DNA of 64,000 nt from Bacteroidota bacterium (GTDB taxonomy: Bacteria; Bacteroidota; Rhodothermia; Rhodothermales; UBA10348): the NCBI GenBank assembly GCA_029262835.1, contig JAJCYQ010000050.1:1-64000 (forward strand), in the 5' to 3' direction. Under the pieces are notes generated by a model. That model saw nothing but the letters and a program-made list of their open reading frames with translations. It had not been told where the DNA came from and ran no database searches. The translations under genes were made by a program, and so were the position numbers. Positions within the stretch are counted from its first letter, which is position 1, and every line of letters starts with the position of its first letter. Positions 1 through 9,200 of this stretch are shown in pieces.

Positions 1-3000
1 GAGCCCGTCCTCGAGGAACGCAGCAAGCGTCTGCTGATCGCTCAGTCCAAGCCGCGTGAAGGGCGCGCCGCGGAACGGATACTGATCGCCCCCTCGCGCC
101 AGGAAGTCGGCAATGGCGATCGTTACGCTCGGGGCGCCAGCTACCACGGCTCCGTTTTCAATGATCACGGTTCCATCGTCGAGCACGGCCGACTGCACGC
201 GCGTGCCCGGCACGACCACTTCGCCGTCCGGGCCAAGCTCAATCGGAACACCCGCCGGGTTGTACGTAAAGCGCAGCCCGGCGACCTGGGCGAAGCGCCC
301 GGTGCCACCACCTCCGCCGACGCGCGAAACGGCGTTCTCGAGCAGCTCTTTGAACTGCGTGGCTGGAACGTTGGGCACAACCGAGAGAAAATTACCGAAG
401 GGCAGGATATCGAACGTCGTGAGCGTGCTGATCGGGCCAGCCGGCAGCACATTGTCATTGCGGATACCGCCGCCGTTCTGGAAGGCCACATCGGGCGCGG
501 GTACGCCGAATGCGGCGGCGCGTTCGCGGCTCTGCCAAAGCAGCGCATCGGCAATCAGGTTACCCAGATTCGTTTCCCGCGAACGCACCTCGGAGCGGAC
601 GCCGCTGAGCGGTACGTCACTCGTTGCTACGATGGCCTGATCCAGCGTCCTGAGCGCCTGCTCGACCGGGCCAGCCACGCTCGTGAGTACAAACGGATCG
701 GGAACGACGGCACCCGCCGTACCATCCAGTACACTCTGCTTCGCGCGCACCCGCTTCGGCCCACTGAACGACTCATTGATCTCCGAGATGCGCCCTTCGC
801 CATCGAATACCACCTGCAGCGCACCGACATACGAGTAATTGCCCGGTGTCGTCACGATGGGCACCCCGCGCCCGTCGGCATCGTCAACAAGAATCGGGTA
901 AGGACGCTCAGGGCGATCGAACGGGATGAGCAGGTCAGAGCTGTTCGCCTGCATTTCGCTGCCGCCACCGGCCACGACGATGTCCACGCCGCGAAGCGAC
1001 GCAATGAGCGCCTCATCTTCCGCTACTCCCTGCAGGTGACTGATCAGGATGATCTTGTTCACACCCTCGCTCTCGAGACGGTCCACCTCGGCCTGCACGA
1101 CAGCGCGCACATCGGCATTGACAACAGCATCACGGGGGCTCGAAATGAACGGCAGGTTGGGCGTAATGGCTCCAATAATGCCAATCCGCTCACCTCCTTT
1201 TTCAACCACGCGGCTGGGAGCAATCCGGCCGGATGCGGCGAGCGCAGCGAGCCGCACCTCTCCCGAAACGTCCAGGTTCGCCGATACGAACGGCGTGTTC
1301 GCGGCCGCCTCCACGATGTCGGCCAGGATGTCGGGCCCAAAATCAAACTCGTGGTTTCCAATGGCGGCTGCGTCGTATCCCACCGCATCGAGCACCAGTG
1401 CATCGTAGAACACGCCGTCCTGGAGACTGGCATTGAACTCAGGTCCGGCCAGGTAATTGTCGCCCGATGACACCGTCACGACGCCTCCCCGGAGGCCACC
1501 CGTGAGGCTCGCCGCGCGCCCGCGCAGTTCACGCACCTTCGCTACGAACGCCGCGGCGCCACCGAATCCCTGCTGCTCGCCACCGAGGCCCAGCAGCTGC
1601 GATTCGCCATCGTTGTTGTGCAGCACCGTCAGCACGAACGGCTCCGGAGCCGCCGTCTTCACGTTGAAGAGCGCCACCGAACCGGTGACCTCGTTCGAGA
1701 CCACGATCATGTCGTACGCCGTCGGAGAGTCGCCCGCTGGCACAAAAACGATGTCTTCCGGGCCGGAATCGCCAACCTGGGACAGCGTGGCCGCACTGGC
1801 GTTGTCCTCATCGAACAGGACGCCGAAATTGCGGCTCGTCTCGTAGGTCACGATTTTGGGGAGATACGGGTTGGTGACGTCATACACCATGACGCCCCCC
1901 ACGCGCTCGAGGCCGATGAACGCATACGTGCGACCGCCTACACGGCCAATTTCTACGGCTTCGGGTTCTGGCCCCTTGTCGTCAGAGCGTGAATCGAAGG
2001 AGTCGTTCTCATCGTTATTGGCGTTGAAATAGTCAGGCAGCGCGGCCGCAACCGTGCGCTCCAGTTCATCGCCGGAATCGAATACCAGTTGCCCCGTCGC
2101 GCCGTCCCAGATCGAGAACGAGCGGGCTCCGTAGGCGAAAATCCGGTCATGATCGCCGTCGCCGTCGTCATCGCCGTTCACCGTGGTCGTATTGAGCCGG
2201 CCCAGGTTCTCGTCCTGCTGCAGCGTGGCCGCATCGGGGAAACGCGCGCTGTCGAGCGTCAGGTCTTTGACGCGGTCTTCCTCGCTGAATCCATCATAGT
2301 CACGGGCGTCACCCTCATTGGCCGTCACAATGAACGTGCGGCCGAGCGCCGAGTACGAGGCGATGGCATCGGGCTGGTACATGCCGAGCACCGGCCAGCT
2401 GTTGAAGTTGATGCCACCATCGCGGTTCGATGCATCCAGTTCGAGCCCAAGCGCCGACCAGTCCTTGAATCCCAGCGCGCGGATGGCCAACACCTCTCCG
2501 GCTGCCAGGTCAATAACAGCCAGGGCGTTGTTTTCCTGCAGGCTGACCCAGGCCGTGCGAGCGTCAGCGCCGATGGTCACGTACTCCGGCTCAAGATCCT
2601 GTGCCACGGTCGCGCCCGGGCCGAATATCCGGACGTCGGCCGGGAGTTCGCTGTGTCGCGGTCCGCCCACGTTGAAAGCGCCGAAGCCAACCGTCGTGAC
2701 CGTTTCGCTCGTCATGTCGACAATGGTCACCGAGCCTTCGGGATCGGTCAGGTAGTCGTCCGAGGGTTCGCCTTCGTTGGCCGAAACCAGGAACCGCCCG
2801 TCGTGCGAGAACGCGACCATGTCGGGCAGTGCACCCGCTGTCCATGATGTCTGGAACGCGCCGTTCATGTCGAAGAGGACGATCTGGCCGGGCTCTGTCG
2901 CGTCGGCGGCTTCGACCGCAGCGGCCACCATGTCTCCATGGATGGCGACGCTGTTCACGCCACCACCAAATGCACCGAGCGGCACTTCGCGCACGAGCGC

Positions 3001-3267
3001 GGGTGCTGAGGGCGTACTTATGTCAACAAACGTCAGCGAATTGGCGTCAGCGTTTGTGAAAACGACCTGCTGGGAGGCGGCATGGTAGGCCACAATCTCG
3101 GCGGCGCCTTCATCAAAGACGCTGGTTTCGAAGCGACCCACGAATTCCAGGGAGATATCCTGGGTAGCGTCCTGGGCAGCGGCCGTATGGCTGGGTGCGG
3201 CCGACGGCAAGGCAATAAATACAAGCGCCGCGCAGGCGGTAAGGGCGGACAGTAAGAAACGGTTCAT
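1..3267 (-). CDS. Choice-of-anchor I / 5'-nucleotidase bifunctional exported protein (partial, C-terminus beyond window)
   Basis: The frame is open from the ATG at 3267 to base 1 (1089 codons, no stop), so only the C-terminal end is missing. The N-terminus is a signal peptide (MNRFLLSALTACAALVF, then small residues up to AAAQ). Residues about 30-520 look like the 'choice-of-anchor I' beta-propeller, with repeats such as SVAIHGDMVAAAVE and a DGDHDRIFAYGARSFSIWD stretch. From about residue 545 a calcineurin-like 5'-nucleotidase domain follows: LTVLHNNDGE, SSGDN and GNHEFDFG (about residue 636). The 5'-nucleotidase C-terminal domain then shows ETNLGNLIADA and FQNGGGIRND. The fusion is known in environmental bacteria; it is expected to hydrolyse extracellular nucleotides or phosphoesters in the periplasm or at the surface. 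No anchor is visible because the end is cut off. Confidence 0.88.
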   Translation of the reverse strand, partial: MNRFLLSALTACAALVFIALPSAAPSHTAAAQDATQDISLEFVGRFETSVFDEGAAEIVAYHAASQQVVFTNADANSLTFVDISTPSAPALVREVPLGAFGGGVNSVAIHGDMVAAAVEAADATEPGQIVLFDMNGAFQTSWTAGALPDMVAFSHDGRFLVSANEGEPSDDYLTDPEGSVTIVDMTSETVTTVGFGAFNVGGPRHSELPADVRIFGPGATVAQDLEPEYVTIGADARTAWVSLQENNALAVIDLAAGEVLAIRALGFKDWSALGLELDASNRDGGINFNSWPVLGMYQPDAIASYSALGRTFIVTANEGDARDYDGFSEEDRVKDLTLDSARFPDAATLQQDENLGRLNTTTVNGDDDGDGDHDRIFAYGARSFSIWDGATGQLVFDSGDELERTVAAALPDYFNANNDENDSFDSRSDDKGPEPEAVEIGRVGGRTYAFIGLERVGGVMVYDVTNPYLPKIVTYETSRNFGVLFDEDNASAATLSQVGDSGPEDIVFVPAGDSPTAYDMIVVSNEVTGSVALFNVKTAAPEPFVLTVLHNNDGESQLLGLGGEQQGFGGAAAFVAKVRELRGRAASLTGGLRGGVVTVSSGDNYLAGPEFNASLQDGVFYDALVLDAVGYDAAAIGNHEFDFGPDILADIVEAAANTPFVSANLDVSGEVRLAALAASGRIAPSRVVEKGGERIGIIGAITPNLPFISSPRDAVVNADVRAVVQAEVDRLESEGVNKIILISHLQGVAEDEALIASLRGVDIVVAGGGSEMQANSSDLLIPFDRPERPYPILVDDADGRGVPIVTTPGNYSYVGALQVVFDGEGRISEINESFSGPKRVRAKQSVLDGTAGAVVPDPFVLTSVAGPVEQALRTLDQAIVATSDVPLSGVRSEVRSRETNLGNLIADALLWQSRERAAAFGVPAPDVAFQNGGGIRNDNVLPAGPISTLTTFDILPFGNFLSVVPNVPATQFKELLENAVSRVGGGGGTGRFAQVAGLRFTYNPAGVPIELGPDGEVVVPGTRVQSAVLDDGTVIIENGAVVAGAPSVTIAIADFLARGGDQYPFRGAPFTRLGLSDQQTLAAFLEDGL

Positions 3268-3337
3268 GGCAAGTCATTTTGGTGAGCCACGAAACTATGC
3301 CAACCTACCCTCCGTCCGGGTTATGCCACCGATAACT

Positions 3338-3361
3338 CTCGGTAAAGGGAGTGTTACCGAG
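3338..3361 (-). terminator. Hairpin just after the permease stop codon
   Basis: Perfect 8-bp inverted repeat CTCGGTAA / TTACCGAG with an 8-base loop, starting 4 bp past the stop codon of the split permease. There is no long T-run on the minus strand, so it is at best a weak terminator or an mRNA 3'-end stabiliser. The 97-bp gap also holds the upstream region of the 5'-nucleotidase gene. Confidence 0.35.
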
Positions 3362-3364
3362 CCC

Positions 3365-4357
3365 CTACTCCATCCGCAGCGCGTGCACCGGGCGCCGGCG
3401 CCCGGCGCGGAAGGCCTGATATCCTACGGCCACGAGACACAGCACTCCCAGCCCAAGACCTCCGCCGACCACGTAGGGTACAAACACGGGAGCGGCGTAT
3501 GCAAACGAGGCCTGCCAGCGGCCTATGGCTACAAGCACGATGGGAACAGCGACCGCGTATCCGGCCAGAACAAGCGCCATGGTGCGCGCTACAAGCAGGC
3601 GCATGATTCGACTGCTCGATGCTCCGAGCACCTTGCGGATTCCGATTTCCCGTGTGCGCTGCACCGCTTCGTAGGCAGCCAGGCCAAAAAGGCCAAGTAG
3701 CGCAATGACTACCGCCAGGATCGAGAACACGCCGGTCACCTGCCCGAGCCGCACTTCCTGCTCGTACTGCCGAGCGAACCCTTCACCGAGCATCCAGGAG
3801 CGTGTCGTGTACGTTGGGTGAAACGCTTCGACCACGGAGTGGACGTGCTCCTGCACGGAGGCAGATTGTCCACGGGCAAAACGAACCGCCACGAGGCCGC
3901 CCACAGGCGTCAGCCCGTACATGATGGACCCTATTTCCTCCTGCAGGCCGTGGTGATTGTAGTCCCGAACCACGCCAATCACGACGCCGTCCGGCTTGCC
4001 CGAGCCCGGGGACGTGAACTGTTTGCCGATGGCATCTGCCGCCGATGCCCAGCCGACCTCGCGGACGGCCGCTTCGTTGATGATGACCGCTCGCTCGGCA
4101 TCGGTCGTACGCTCCGGATCAAAATCCCGCCCGGCTACGAGTTCAAGGCCCATCGTACGCAGGTAGAACGCATCCACTCCAATGTATTCCAGCGATACCG
4201 ATTCATCCTCTCCCCATCCCTCGGGAAACGAAAGCTGCCCGCGCCAGCCGTTCATGCCGGGTACGGCGACGGCCGCTGAGACCGACTCGACGGCCGGGTG
4301 TGTCAACAGCATATCGCGCAGCGTTTCCACGGACTGTCCCCGTTCGACTGCAGGCAC
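3365..4357 (-). CDS. ADOP-type ABC permease, C-terminal portion after an in-frame amber codon
   Basis: This is the continuation, in the same frame and without a gap, of the 4358-6028 reading frame. A TAG at 4358-4360 separates them and the next codon is GTG (VPAVERGQS). It holds the second periplasmic core domain and the second FtsX domain. The latter has GVFSILAVVIALLGLFGLAAY, the typical cytoplasmic loop REIGIRKVLGAS and three more transmembrane segments, ending RPVHALRME. ADOP permeases are about 800-900 residues with two such halves; both parts together give 885 sense codons. The fragment could be an independent GTG-started subunit, a readthrough product, or the tail of a pseudogene. No ribosome binding site is seen before the GTG. 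Confidence 0.7.
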   Translation of the reverse strand: MPAVERGQSVETLRDMLLTHPAVESVSAAVAVPGMNGWRGQLSFPEGWGEDESVSLEYIGVDAFYLRTMGLELVAGRDFDPERTTDAERAVIINEAAVREVGWASAADAIGKQFTSPGSGKPDGVVIGVVRDYNHHGLQEEIGSIMYGLTPVGGLVAVRFARGQSASVQEHVHSVVEAFHPTYTTRSWMLGEGFARQYEQEVRLGQVTGVFSILAVVIALLGLFGLAAYEAVQRTREIGIRKVLGASSSRIMRLLVARTMALVLAGYAVAVPIVLVAIGRWQASFAYAAPVFVPYVVGGGLGLGVLCLVAVGYQAFRAGRRRPVHALRME

Positions 4358-6028
4358 CTAGCGCGTATCGACCACCATGACCTCGTCCGCATCAAAGCCT
4401 GGCGAAGCCGACAGCATGAAGTTGATCTGGCTGTGGACGAGGAGCGTACCGAGCACCATAACCGAGGAAATCGTGAACTGAAGCACAACCAGGCCTCGGC
4501 GCACGGCGCCGCCGGCACGCGGCAGGCCGCGCCGACCCTTGAGCACGTGGACCGGGGCAAACCGCGAGAGCACCACCGATGGATACAGTCCGCTCATCAT
4601 TCCAGCCACCACCGCGCCGACAGCCAGCGCAGCCAGCCACCCGGGCGCGAGCAGGTCCGTCCACGGAAGCGTTTTGCCTGACAGGGTATTCAGGAGCGGG
4701 AGCGCCACGGCGGCTACAATGAGCGCCAGGATGGTAGCAAGCAGCGTCATGAGGATCGCTTCGAACATGAATTGTGCCACGAGCAGACCGCGCGACGAGC
4801 CGGCCACTTTTCGTATGCCGACCTCACGCGCCCGCTCCGTAGACCGCGCCGTTGCCAGATTTACAAAATTTACGAGCGCCAGGAGCAGCAGAAACGCGGC
4901 CACAAGGGCCAGCATGCGGACCAGCGCCCGCGAGCCACTCGGTCCGAGTGCGTTGCCAGCCGCCGCATCCAGATATATGTCCGTCATGGGCGTGAGGGTC
5001 AATGCATACTCCGCCCCCCAACTCCGCAGAAAGTCACCAGCATGCTCCATCGGAAGGCCGGCAATCTGCTCCTCGAGCTGCGCCGCAGAGGCGTGCTCGG
5101 CAAGCCGCACGTAATTCGTTACGTTCAGGTTCAGCCAGCCCGACGTCATCTGGCCATCAAACCACTCCGGGTTCTGGGCGCGAAGGGTCTCGAAGGAGAT
5201 GAGCATATCGAACGAGATATGGGAGCGACGTGGGCGCGGCATGATACCCGTGATGGCCATGTCGAGCGAATCGTTCATGACCAGGCGTCGGCCCAGCACA
5301 TCGGTCGTGCCAAACAGCTCCGCGGCCAGCTCCTGCGTGACGACCACGGACCCCGGAGCACGGAGCGCCGTTTCGCGATCCCCCTCCACAAGCGGAAAGT
5401 CGAACATGCGCAGAAATTCGGCGTCGGCGTAGAGCTGGTCAGGAAAGGTATATACGCCCTCGTGCCGTATCGAGAGCTGCGGATACGTCCTGAGGTAGGT
5501 GACCGCCTCGACTTCCGGGTGGCTGTCCTTCACGAGTTGGCCGTACGGCCAGCCGGTCGTAGCACCGCCCATCCGAAAAATCCGCTCCCCTTCCGTGTGC
5601 TGCGCGTCGAACTGGAGTTCATCGTGCACGTAGAGCGAAATCAGCAGAACGGCGGCCAGGCTGACCGCGAATCCGATGATATTGATGGCCGTGAAGCCGG
5701 GGTGACGCCTCATGCTGCCAACAGCGCTGCGAAGGAATGTAGCGAGCATGTCCCGCATGGCCAGCAGTTTCCGGCCCAGCATGTCACGCCGCCCCGTGCG
5801 CCCCCACTTTGTTTTACCATACTCCCGCTCGATCTCATCGTAGCCGCCAAGCCGCCTGGAGGCGAGGCGGAAGGCTTCGTCCGGCCCATAGCCATCCGCC
5901 TGCAGCTGATCCATGTGATCGAGCAGGTGCACTTCCAGTTCCTCAAGGCGATCCTCGGTAAGCGCTGAATTACGCCGCATGAACTGTCTCCACGTGGCAA
6001 GGGCCACGTCCCGCTTGAACGCGTTCAT
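4358..6028 (-). CDS. ADOP-type ABC permease, N-terminal portion (gene interrupted by TAG)
   Basis: The start overlaps the padR stop by 4 bp (ATGA), so the two form an operon. Residues 1-90 are the cytosolic ADOP N-terminal domain (helical, with FRLASRRLGGYDEIEREYG). A first transmembrane segment (FTAINIIGFAVSLAAVLLISLYV) precedes a MacB-like periplasmic domain, which is followed by an FtsX domain (LVRMLALVAAFLLLLALVNF and AREVGIRKVAGSSR). The second half begins with a further membrane segment and is cut at VMVVDTR by TAG. Homologous proteins continue straight into the sequence encoded by 3365-4357. PadR-ADOP pairs are typically drug or peptide efflux or stress-response systems whose ATPase is often encoded elsewhere; no ATPase gene lies next to it here. 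Confidence 0.8.
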   Translation of the reverse strand: MNAFKRDVALATWRQFMRRNSALTEDRLEELEVHLLDHMDQLQADGYGPDEAFRLASRRLGGYDEIEREYGKTKWGRTGRRDMLGRKLLAMRDMLATFLRSAVGSMRRHPGFTAINIIGFAVSLAAVLLISLYVHDELQFDAQHTEGERIFRMGGATTGWPYGQLVKDSHPEVEAVTYLRTYPQLSIRHEGVYTFPDQLYADAEFLRMFDFPLVEGDRETALRAPGSVVVTQELAAELFGTTDVLGRRLVMNDSLDMAITGIMPRPRRSHISFDMLISFETLRAQNPEWFDGQMTSGWLNLNVTNYVRLAEHASAAQLEEQIAGLPMEHAGDFLRSWGAEYALTLTPMTDIYLDAAAGNALGPSGSRALVRMLALVAAFLLLLALVNFVNLATARSTERAREVGIRKVAGSSRGLLVAQFMFEAILMTLLATILALIVAAVALPLLNTLSGKTLPWTDLLAPGWLAALAVGAVVAGMMSGLYPSVVLSRFAPVHVLKGRRGLPRAGGAVRRGLVVLQFTISSVMVLGTLLVHSQINFMLSASPGFDADEVMVVDTR

Positions 6029-6369
6029 GATGCCAACCTCGGCTCAAGTCCCCACAGCATGGCGAGCACCGAATCCACCTGCAGCCACTGCCTGCGCTCG
6101 CTCGCCAGCGCCCGCGTCCCCTTCGCGGTCAGCGCGTAGTACTTGCGACGCCGCCCGGACGCAGGCACCTGCCATGTGGACGCTATCAGCCCCTCGTCTT
6201 CCAGGCGGTGAAGCACCGGATAAAGCGTTCCGTCTTTCCACTGGATGCGACCACCTGAGAGGTCATGAACCTGCTGCAGGATGGCATATCCGTACGATGG
6301 ACCGCGCGAGAGGATGCTCAGGAGCAGGGGGCGCGCGCTCGCCCCGATGAGTTCTTTCGAGATGGACAT
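6025..6369 (-). CDS. PadR family transcriptional regulator
   Basis: 114 residues, the usual size for a short PadR protein. The winged-helix signature is clear: LLLSILSRGPSYGYAILQ, then GTLYPVLHRLEDEGLI (wing contact region), then GRRRKYYALTAKG. It should dimerise and repress its own operon with the downstream ADOP permease, whose start overlaps this stop by 4 bp. The gene starts 3 bp from a 50-bp palindrome (6373-6422) that almost certainly is its operator. No Shine-Dalgarno is visible before the ATG at 6369, so the message may be short-leadered. Confidence 0.92.
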   Translation of the reverse strand: MSISKELIGASARPLLLSILSRGPSYGYAILQQVHDLSGGRIQWKDGTLYPVLHRLEDEGLIASTWQVPASGRRRKYYALTAKGTRALASERRQWLQVDSVLAMLWGLEPRLAS

Positions 6370-6372
6370 GAG

Positions 6373-6422
6373 AATGGATAGAAGTTCAAGGTATAGGGCT
6401 ATACCTCGAACTTCTATCCATT
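6373..6422. promoter_or_regulatory. 50-bp near-perfect palindromic operator of the padR operon
   Basis: Outer arms AATGGATAGAAGTTC (6373-6387) and GAACTTCTATCCATT (6408-6422) are exact reverse complements. The inner arms AGGTATAG and CTATACCT are also exact, leaving one mismatched pair and a central GG. The dyad ends 3 bp before the padR start codon, so it must cover the promoter and transcription start (TATA-like boxes sit in the inner arms). PadR regulators bind such dyads as dimers; the binding itself is inferred. Confidence 0.8.
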
Positions 6423-6503
6423 GTTACAGTGCACCTCAGAAAAATCCCGGAGATCAGGCGCGTCACCTCAGGGCGCGTCATGCGCCTGGGCCATGCAATG
6501 GGG

Positions 6504-6576
6504 CGCCCTCGGGAAGATTCGAACTTCCGACACCCGGTTTAGGAAACCGGTGCTCTATCCCCTGAGCTACGAGGGC
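6504..6576 (-). tRNA. tRNA-Arg (anticodon CCU)
   Basis: Read on the minus strand, the 73 nt fold as a cloverleaf. The acceptor stem is GCCCTCG/CGAGGGC and the D arm is GCTCAGGGGATAGAGC. The anticodon stem-loop is CCGGT-TTCCTAA-ACCGG with anticodon CCT. The T arm is GGAAGTTCGAATCTTCC and the discriminator is G. CCA is not encoded. The anticodon reads AGG (Arg). Confidence 0.95.
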
Positions 6577-6651
6577 CATGCTCGCCGAACGAGATGACAC
6601 AAAATACGGCCCCGCGTGTACATGTGGCACACGCCCCCGAACATCGAGTCC

Positions 6652-7824
6652 ATGAACATAGAACAACTTCGCGCCGACACGCCCGGCTGCGCCCACATCG
6701 TGCACCTGAATAACGCCGGGGCGGGGCTCATGCCCCGCCCCGTCCTCCGAGCCGTAACGGAGCATCTGGAGCGTGAGGCGCTTTTCGGGGGCTACGAGGC
6801 CGCGGCCCGCGCCGAAAAGGACGTGCAAGCTACCTACCAGGCGCTGGCAGACCTCGTCGGCGCGGCGCCGGACGAAGTCGCGCTCGTTGAGAATGCGACC
6901 AAGGCGTGGGGCACCGTGTTCTACGGCATGCCCTTCAACGAGGGCGACAAGGTCATCACAACGCATGCATCCTACGCATCGAACTACTTGGCCATGTTGC
7001 AACTCCGCCAGCAGCTCGGTATCGAGATTGTGGTCGCGCCCTCCGATGCGGCCGGGCAGGTCGACACGGACGCCCTCGAGCGCTGCATCGACCAGAAAAC
7101 CCGCCTGATTTGCCTCACGCACATTCCAACGAACTCCGGTCTCGTGAATCCGGCCGCCGATGTGGGGCGTGTGGCGCGCCGGTACGGCATTCCCTATCTG
7201 CTCGATGCCTGCCAGTCGGCCGGGCAGGTGGATCTGGATATGGATGCCATTGGCTGCGATTTCCTCTCCGGCACGGGGCGCAAGTATCTGCGTGGACCCC
7301 GCGGGACCGGATTTCTCGTCGTGCGGCGCGAGCGGATGGACCTGATCACGCCCCCAACGATTGATCTGCGCGCCGCGACCTGGACGGCCACCGACTCGTT
7401 CGAGCTGCAGGGCTCGGCGCGGCGATTCGAGTCCTGGGAGGGGTATGTGGCCGGAAAAATAGGGCTCGGCGTGGCCGCAAGGTATGCGCTTGACCTCGGC
7501 ATGAAGCGCGTCGAAGAGCGGATTGCACAGCTCGGCGAGGGGCTTCGCGAGCGGCTCGGCGCGCTCCCTGGCATTACAGTGCACGACATCGGGCGTCAGA
7601 AAGGCGGCATTGTGACGTTCTCGCACCGCTCAGTCAGCGCCGACGCCATACAGCAGGCGCTTGCCGCGGAGCGCATCAACGTGCACACGTCCGGCCCCGA
7701 ATGGTCGCGGCTCGATGCCGAAGCCCGGAATTTACCGCTCATGGTGCGCGCATCCGTCCATGTCTACAACACGGAAGAAGAGCTGGACCGGTGCGCAGAC
7801 GCCGTTCGCCGGCTGGCGAGTTGA
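6652..7824 (+). CDS. Class V aminotransferase-fold PLP-dependent enzyme (cysteine desulfurase/selenocysteine lyase-like)
   Basis: 390 residues starting at MNIEQLRADTPGC; an upstream ATG at 6616 would add 12 residues unlike the family. It opens with VHLNNAGAGLMP, typical of class V enzymes of the CsdA/isopenicillin-N-epimerase-like branch. PLP contacts are visible as NATKAWG and LTHIPTNSGLVNP. DACQSAGQVDLDM carries the aspartate that contacts the pyridine nitrogen. Lys211 in SGTGRKYLRGPRGTGFLVV should form the internal aldimine. The substrate is not evident: it could be a desulfurase-like or an epimerase-like enzyme. It stands alone, 51 bp before a transporter gene. Confidence 0.85.
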   Translation: MNIEQLRADTPGCAHIVHLNNAGAGLMPRPVLRAVTEHLEREALFGGYEAAARAEKDVQATYQALADLVGAAPDEVALVENATKAWGTVFYGMPFNEGDKVITTHASYASNYLAMLQLRQQLGIEIVVAPSDAAGQVDTDALERCIDQKTRLICLTHIPTNSGLVNPAADVGRVARRYGIPYLLDACQSAGQVDLDMDAIGCDFLSGTGRKYLRGPRGTGFLVVRRERMDLITPPTIDLRAATWTATDSFELQGSARRFESWEGYVAGKIGLGVAARYALDLGMKRVEERIAQLGEGLRERLGALPGITVHDIGRQKGGIVTFSHRSVSADAIQQALAAERINVHTSGPEWSRLDAEARNLPLMVRASVHVYNTEEELDRCADAVRRLAS

Positions 7825-7875
7825 CCGGCTCGGCTGCACCTGCTACATTTCGGCCTCACCCGCCACCGGCCTGCC

Positions 7876-9159
7876 ATGCCTCACGCCCAGACGTCCCGAT
7901 TCGCCACACCGGCGTGGGCCCTCTACGATTTCGCCAACTCGGCCTTCACGACCCTCGTGGTGACGTTCATCTATGCCACGTATTTCACGAAAGGCATTGC
8001 GCCGGATGAGACTACGGGCGCGGACCTCTGGTTCACGGGCATCACGATTTCAGGTCTGATCGTCGCTCTCGTGTCCCCGTTTCTGGGCGCACTCGCCGAC
8101 CAGGGCGGCCACCGCAAGCGGTTCCTGTTCACCAGTACGGTCGCCTGTATCCTGCTCTCGACGGCCCTCTATTTTCCGGGACCGGGCGATGTCATGGCCG
8201 CCCTCGTGATCTTTATTGCGGCGAACGTCGCCTTCGAAATGGCTGGCGTATTCTACAATGCCTTCCTGCCCGACGTGGCACGGCTTTCGCGCATTGGCCG
8301 CGTGTCCGGCTACGGCTGGGCGCTCGGCTACGTCGGCGGCCTGCTGTGCATGGTCGTCGGACTCGTCCTCTTCGTCAATCCCGACCCACCGCTTTTCGGG
8401 CTGGATGCGGACCAGGGCGAAAATATCCGCGCCACCAATCTGCTGGTCGCCGCCTGGTATGCCCTCTTCAGCATCCCCCTGTTCCTCTTCGTCCGCAACA
8501 AGGAGGTTACCGATGCGCCGCGCATGCGCACCATCATGCGCTCCTCCTGGATCGATGTCCGCCGCGTGTTCGGCGACATACTGCGCTACCGGCAGGTGTT
8601 CCGCCTGCTGTTGGCCCGCCTCATCTACAACGATGGCCTGATCACGGTCTTCGGCGCGGGCGGGGTCTACGCCGCTGTGGTTTTCGACTTTTCGTTCCAG
8701 GAAATCATGATCTTCGGCATTGTGCTGAACGTAGCGGCTGGCACGGGCGCCTTCGCACTCGGCTTTCTGGATGACGTGCTCGGCGGCAAGCGCACCATTC
8801 TGATCTCCATTGTCGGGCTGTCCATTGCCACGCTCATTGCCGTCGTGAGCCGCAGCGTGTTCTGGTTCTGGGTGGCGGGCGTCGGAATTGGACTACTTGC
8901 GGGCCCCAACCAGAGCGCCAGCCGATCCCTTCTGGCGCGGTTTACCCCCGAGAATCACGAGAATGAATTTTTTGGCTTTTTCGCGTTTTCTGGTAAGTTT
9001 ACGGCCTTCATCGGCCCGTTCCTGCTCGCCAAAATGACCCTTATTTTTGACAGTATGCGGTTCGGCGTCGCGGTCGTGCTGGCCATGTTCGTGATTGGCG
9101 GCGTTCTGCTCCTCCGGGTCGATGAAACAGAAGGCATCGCCCAGTCCGGCCGCGCGTGA
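7876..9159 (+). CDS. UMF1-family MFS transporter
   Basis: 427 residues and about 12 hydrophobic segments. The N-terminal motif TPAWALYDFANSAFTTLVVTFIYATYF is diagnostic of the UMF1 family (Atg22-like major facilitator proteins). The MFS loop 2-3 signature is LGALADQGGHRKRF. A conserved GPNQSASRSLLARFTPENHENEFFG segment lies in the C-terminal half. Bacterial members are putative effluxers of small molecules, and no substrate can be read from the sequence. Confidence 0.9.
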   Translation: MPHAQTSRFATPAWALYDFANSAFTTLVVTFIYATYFTKGIAPDETTGADLWFTGITISGLIVALVSPFLGALADQGGHRKRFLFTSTVACILLSTALYFPGPGDVMAALVIFIAANVAFEMAGVFYNAFLPDVARLSRIGRVSGYGWALGYVGGLLCMVVGLVLFVNPDPPLFGLDADQGENIRATNLLVAAWYALFSIPLFLFVRNKEVTDAPRMRTIMRSSWIDVRRVFGDILRYRQVFRLLLARLIYNDGLITVFGAGGVYAAVVFDFSFQEIMIFGIVLNVAAGTGAFALGFLDDVLGGKRTILISIVGLSIATLIAVVSRSVFWFWVAGVGIGLLAGPNQSASRSLLARFTPENHENEFFGFFAFSGKFTAFIGPFLLAKMTLIFDSMRFGVAVVLAMFVIGGVLLLRVDETEGIAQSGRA

Positions 9160-9200
9160 CGCGCTCGGGCGCGGTTGAATAATCAAACTCCACCTGCACC

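Noticed and set aside
4772-5968. Long plus-strand frame opposite the permease
   Set aside because: His/Arg-rich composition typical of an antisense shadow; the minus strand has clear FtsX domains.
6478-7626. 382-codon minus-strand frame across tRNA-Arg and the aminotransferase
   Set aside because: Runs through a tRNA gene and antisense to a well-conserved enzyme.
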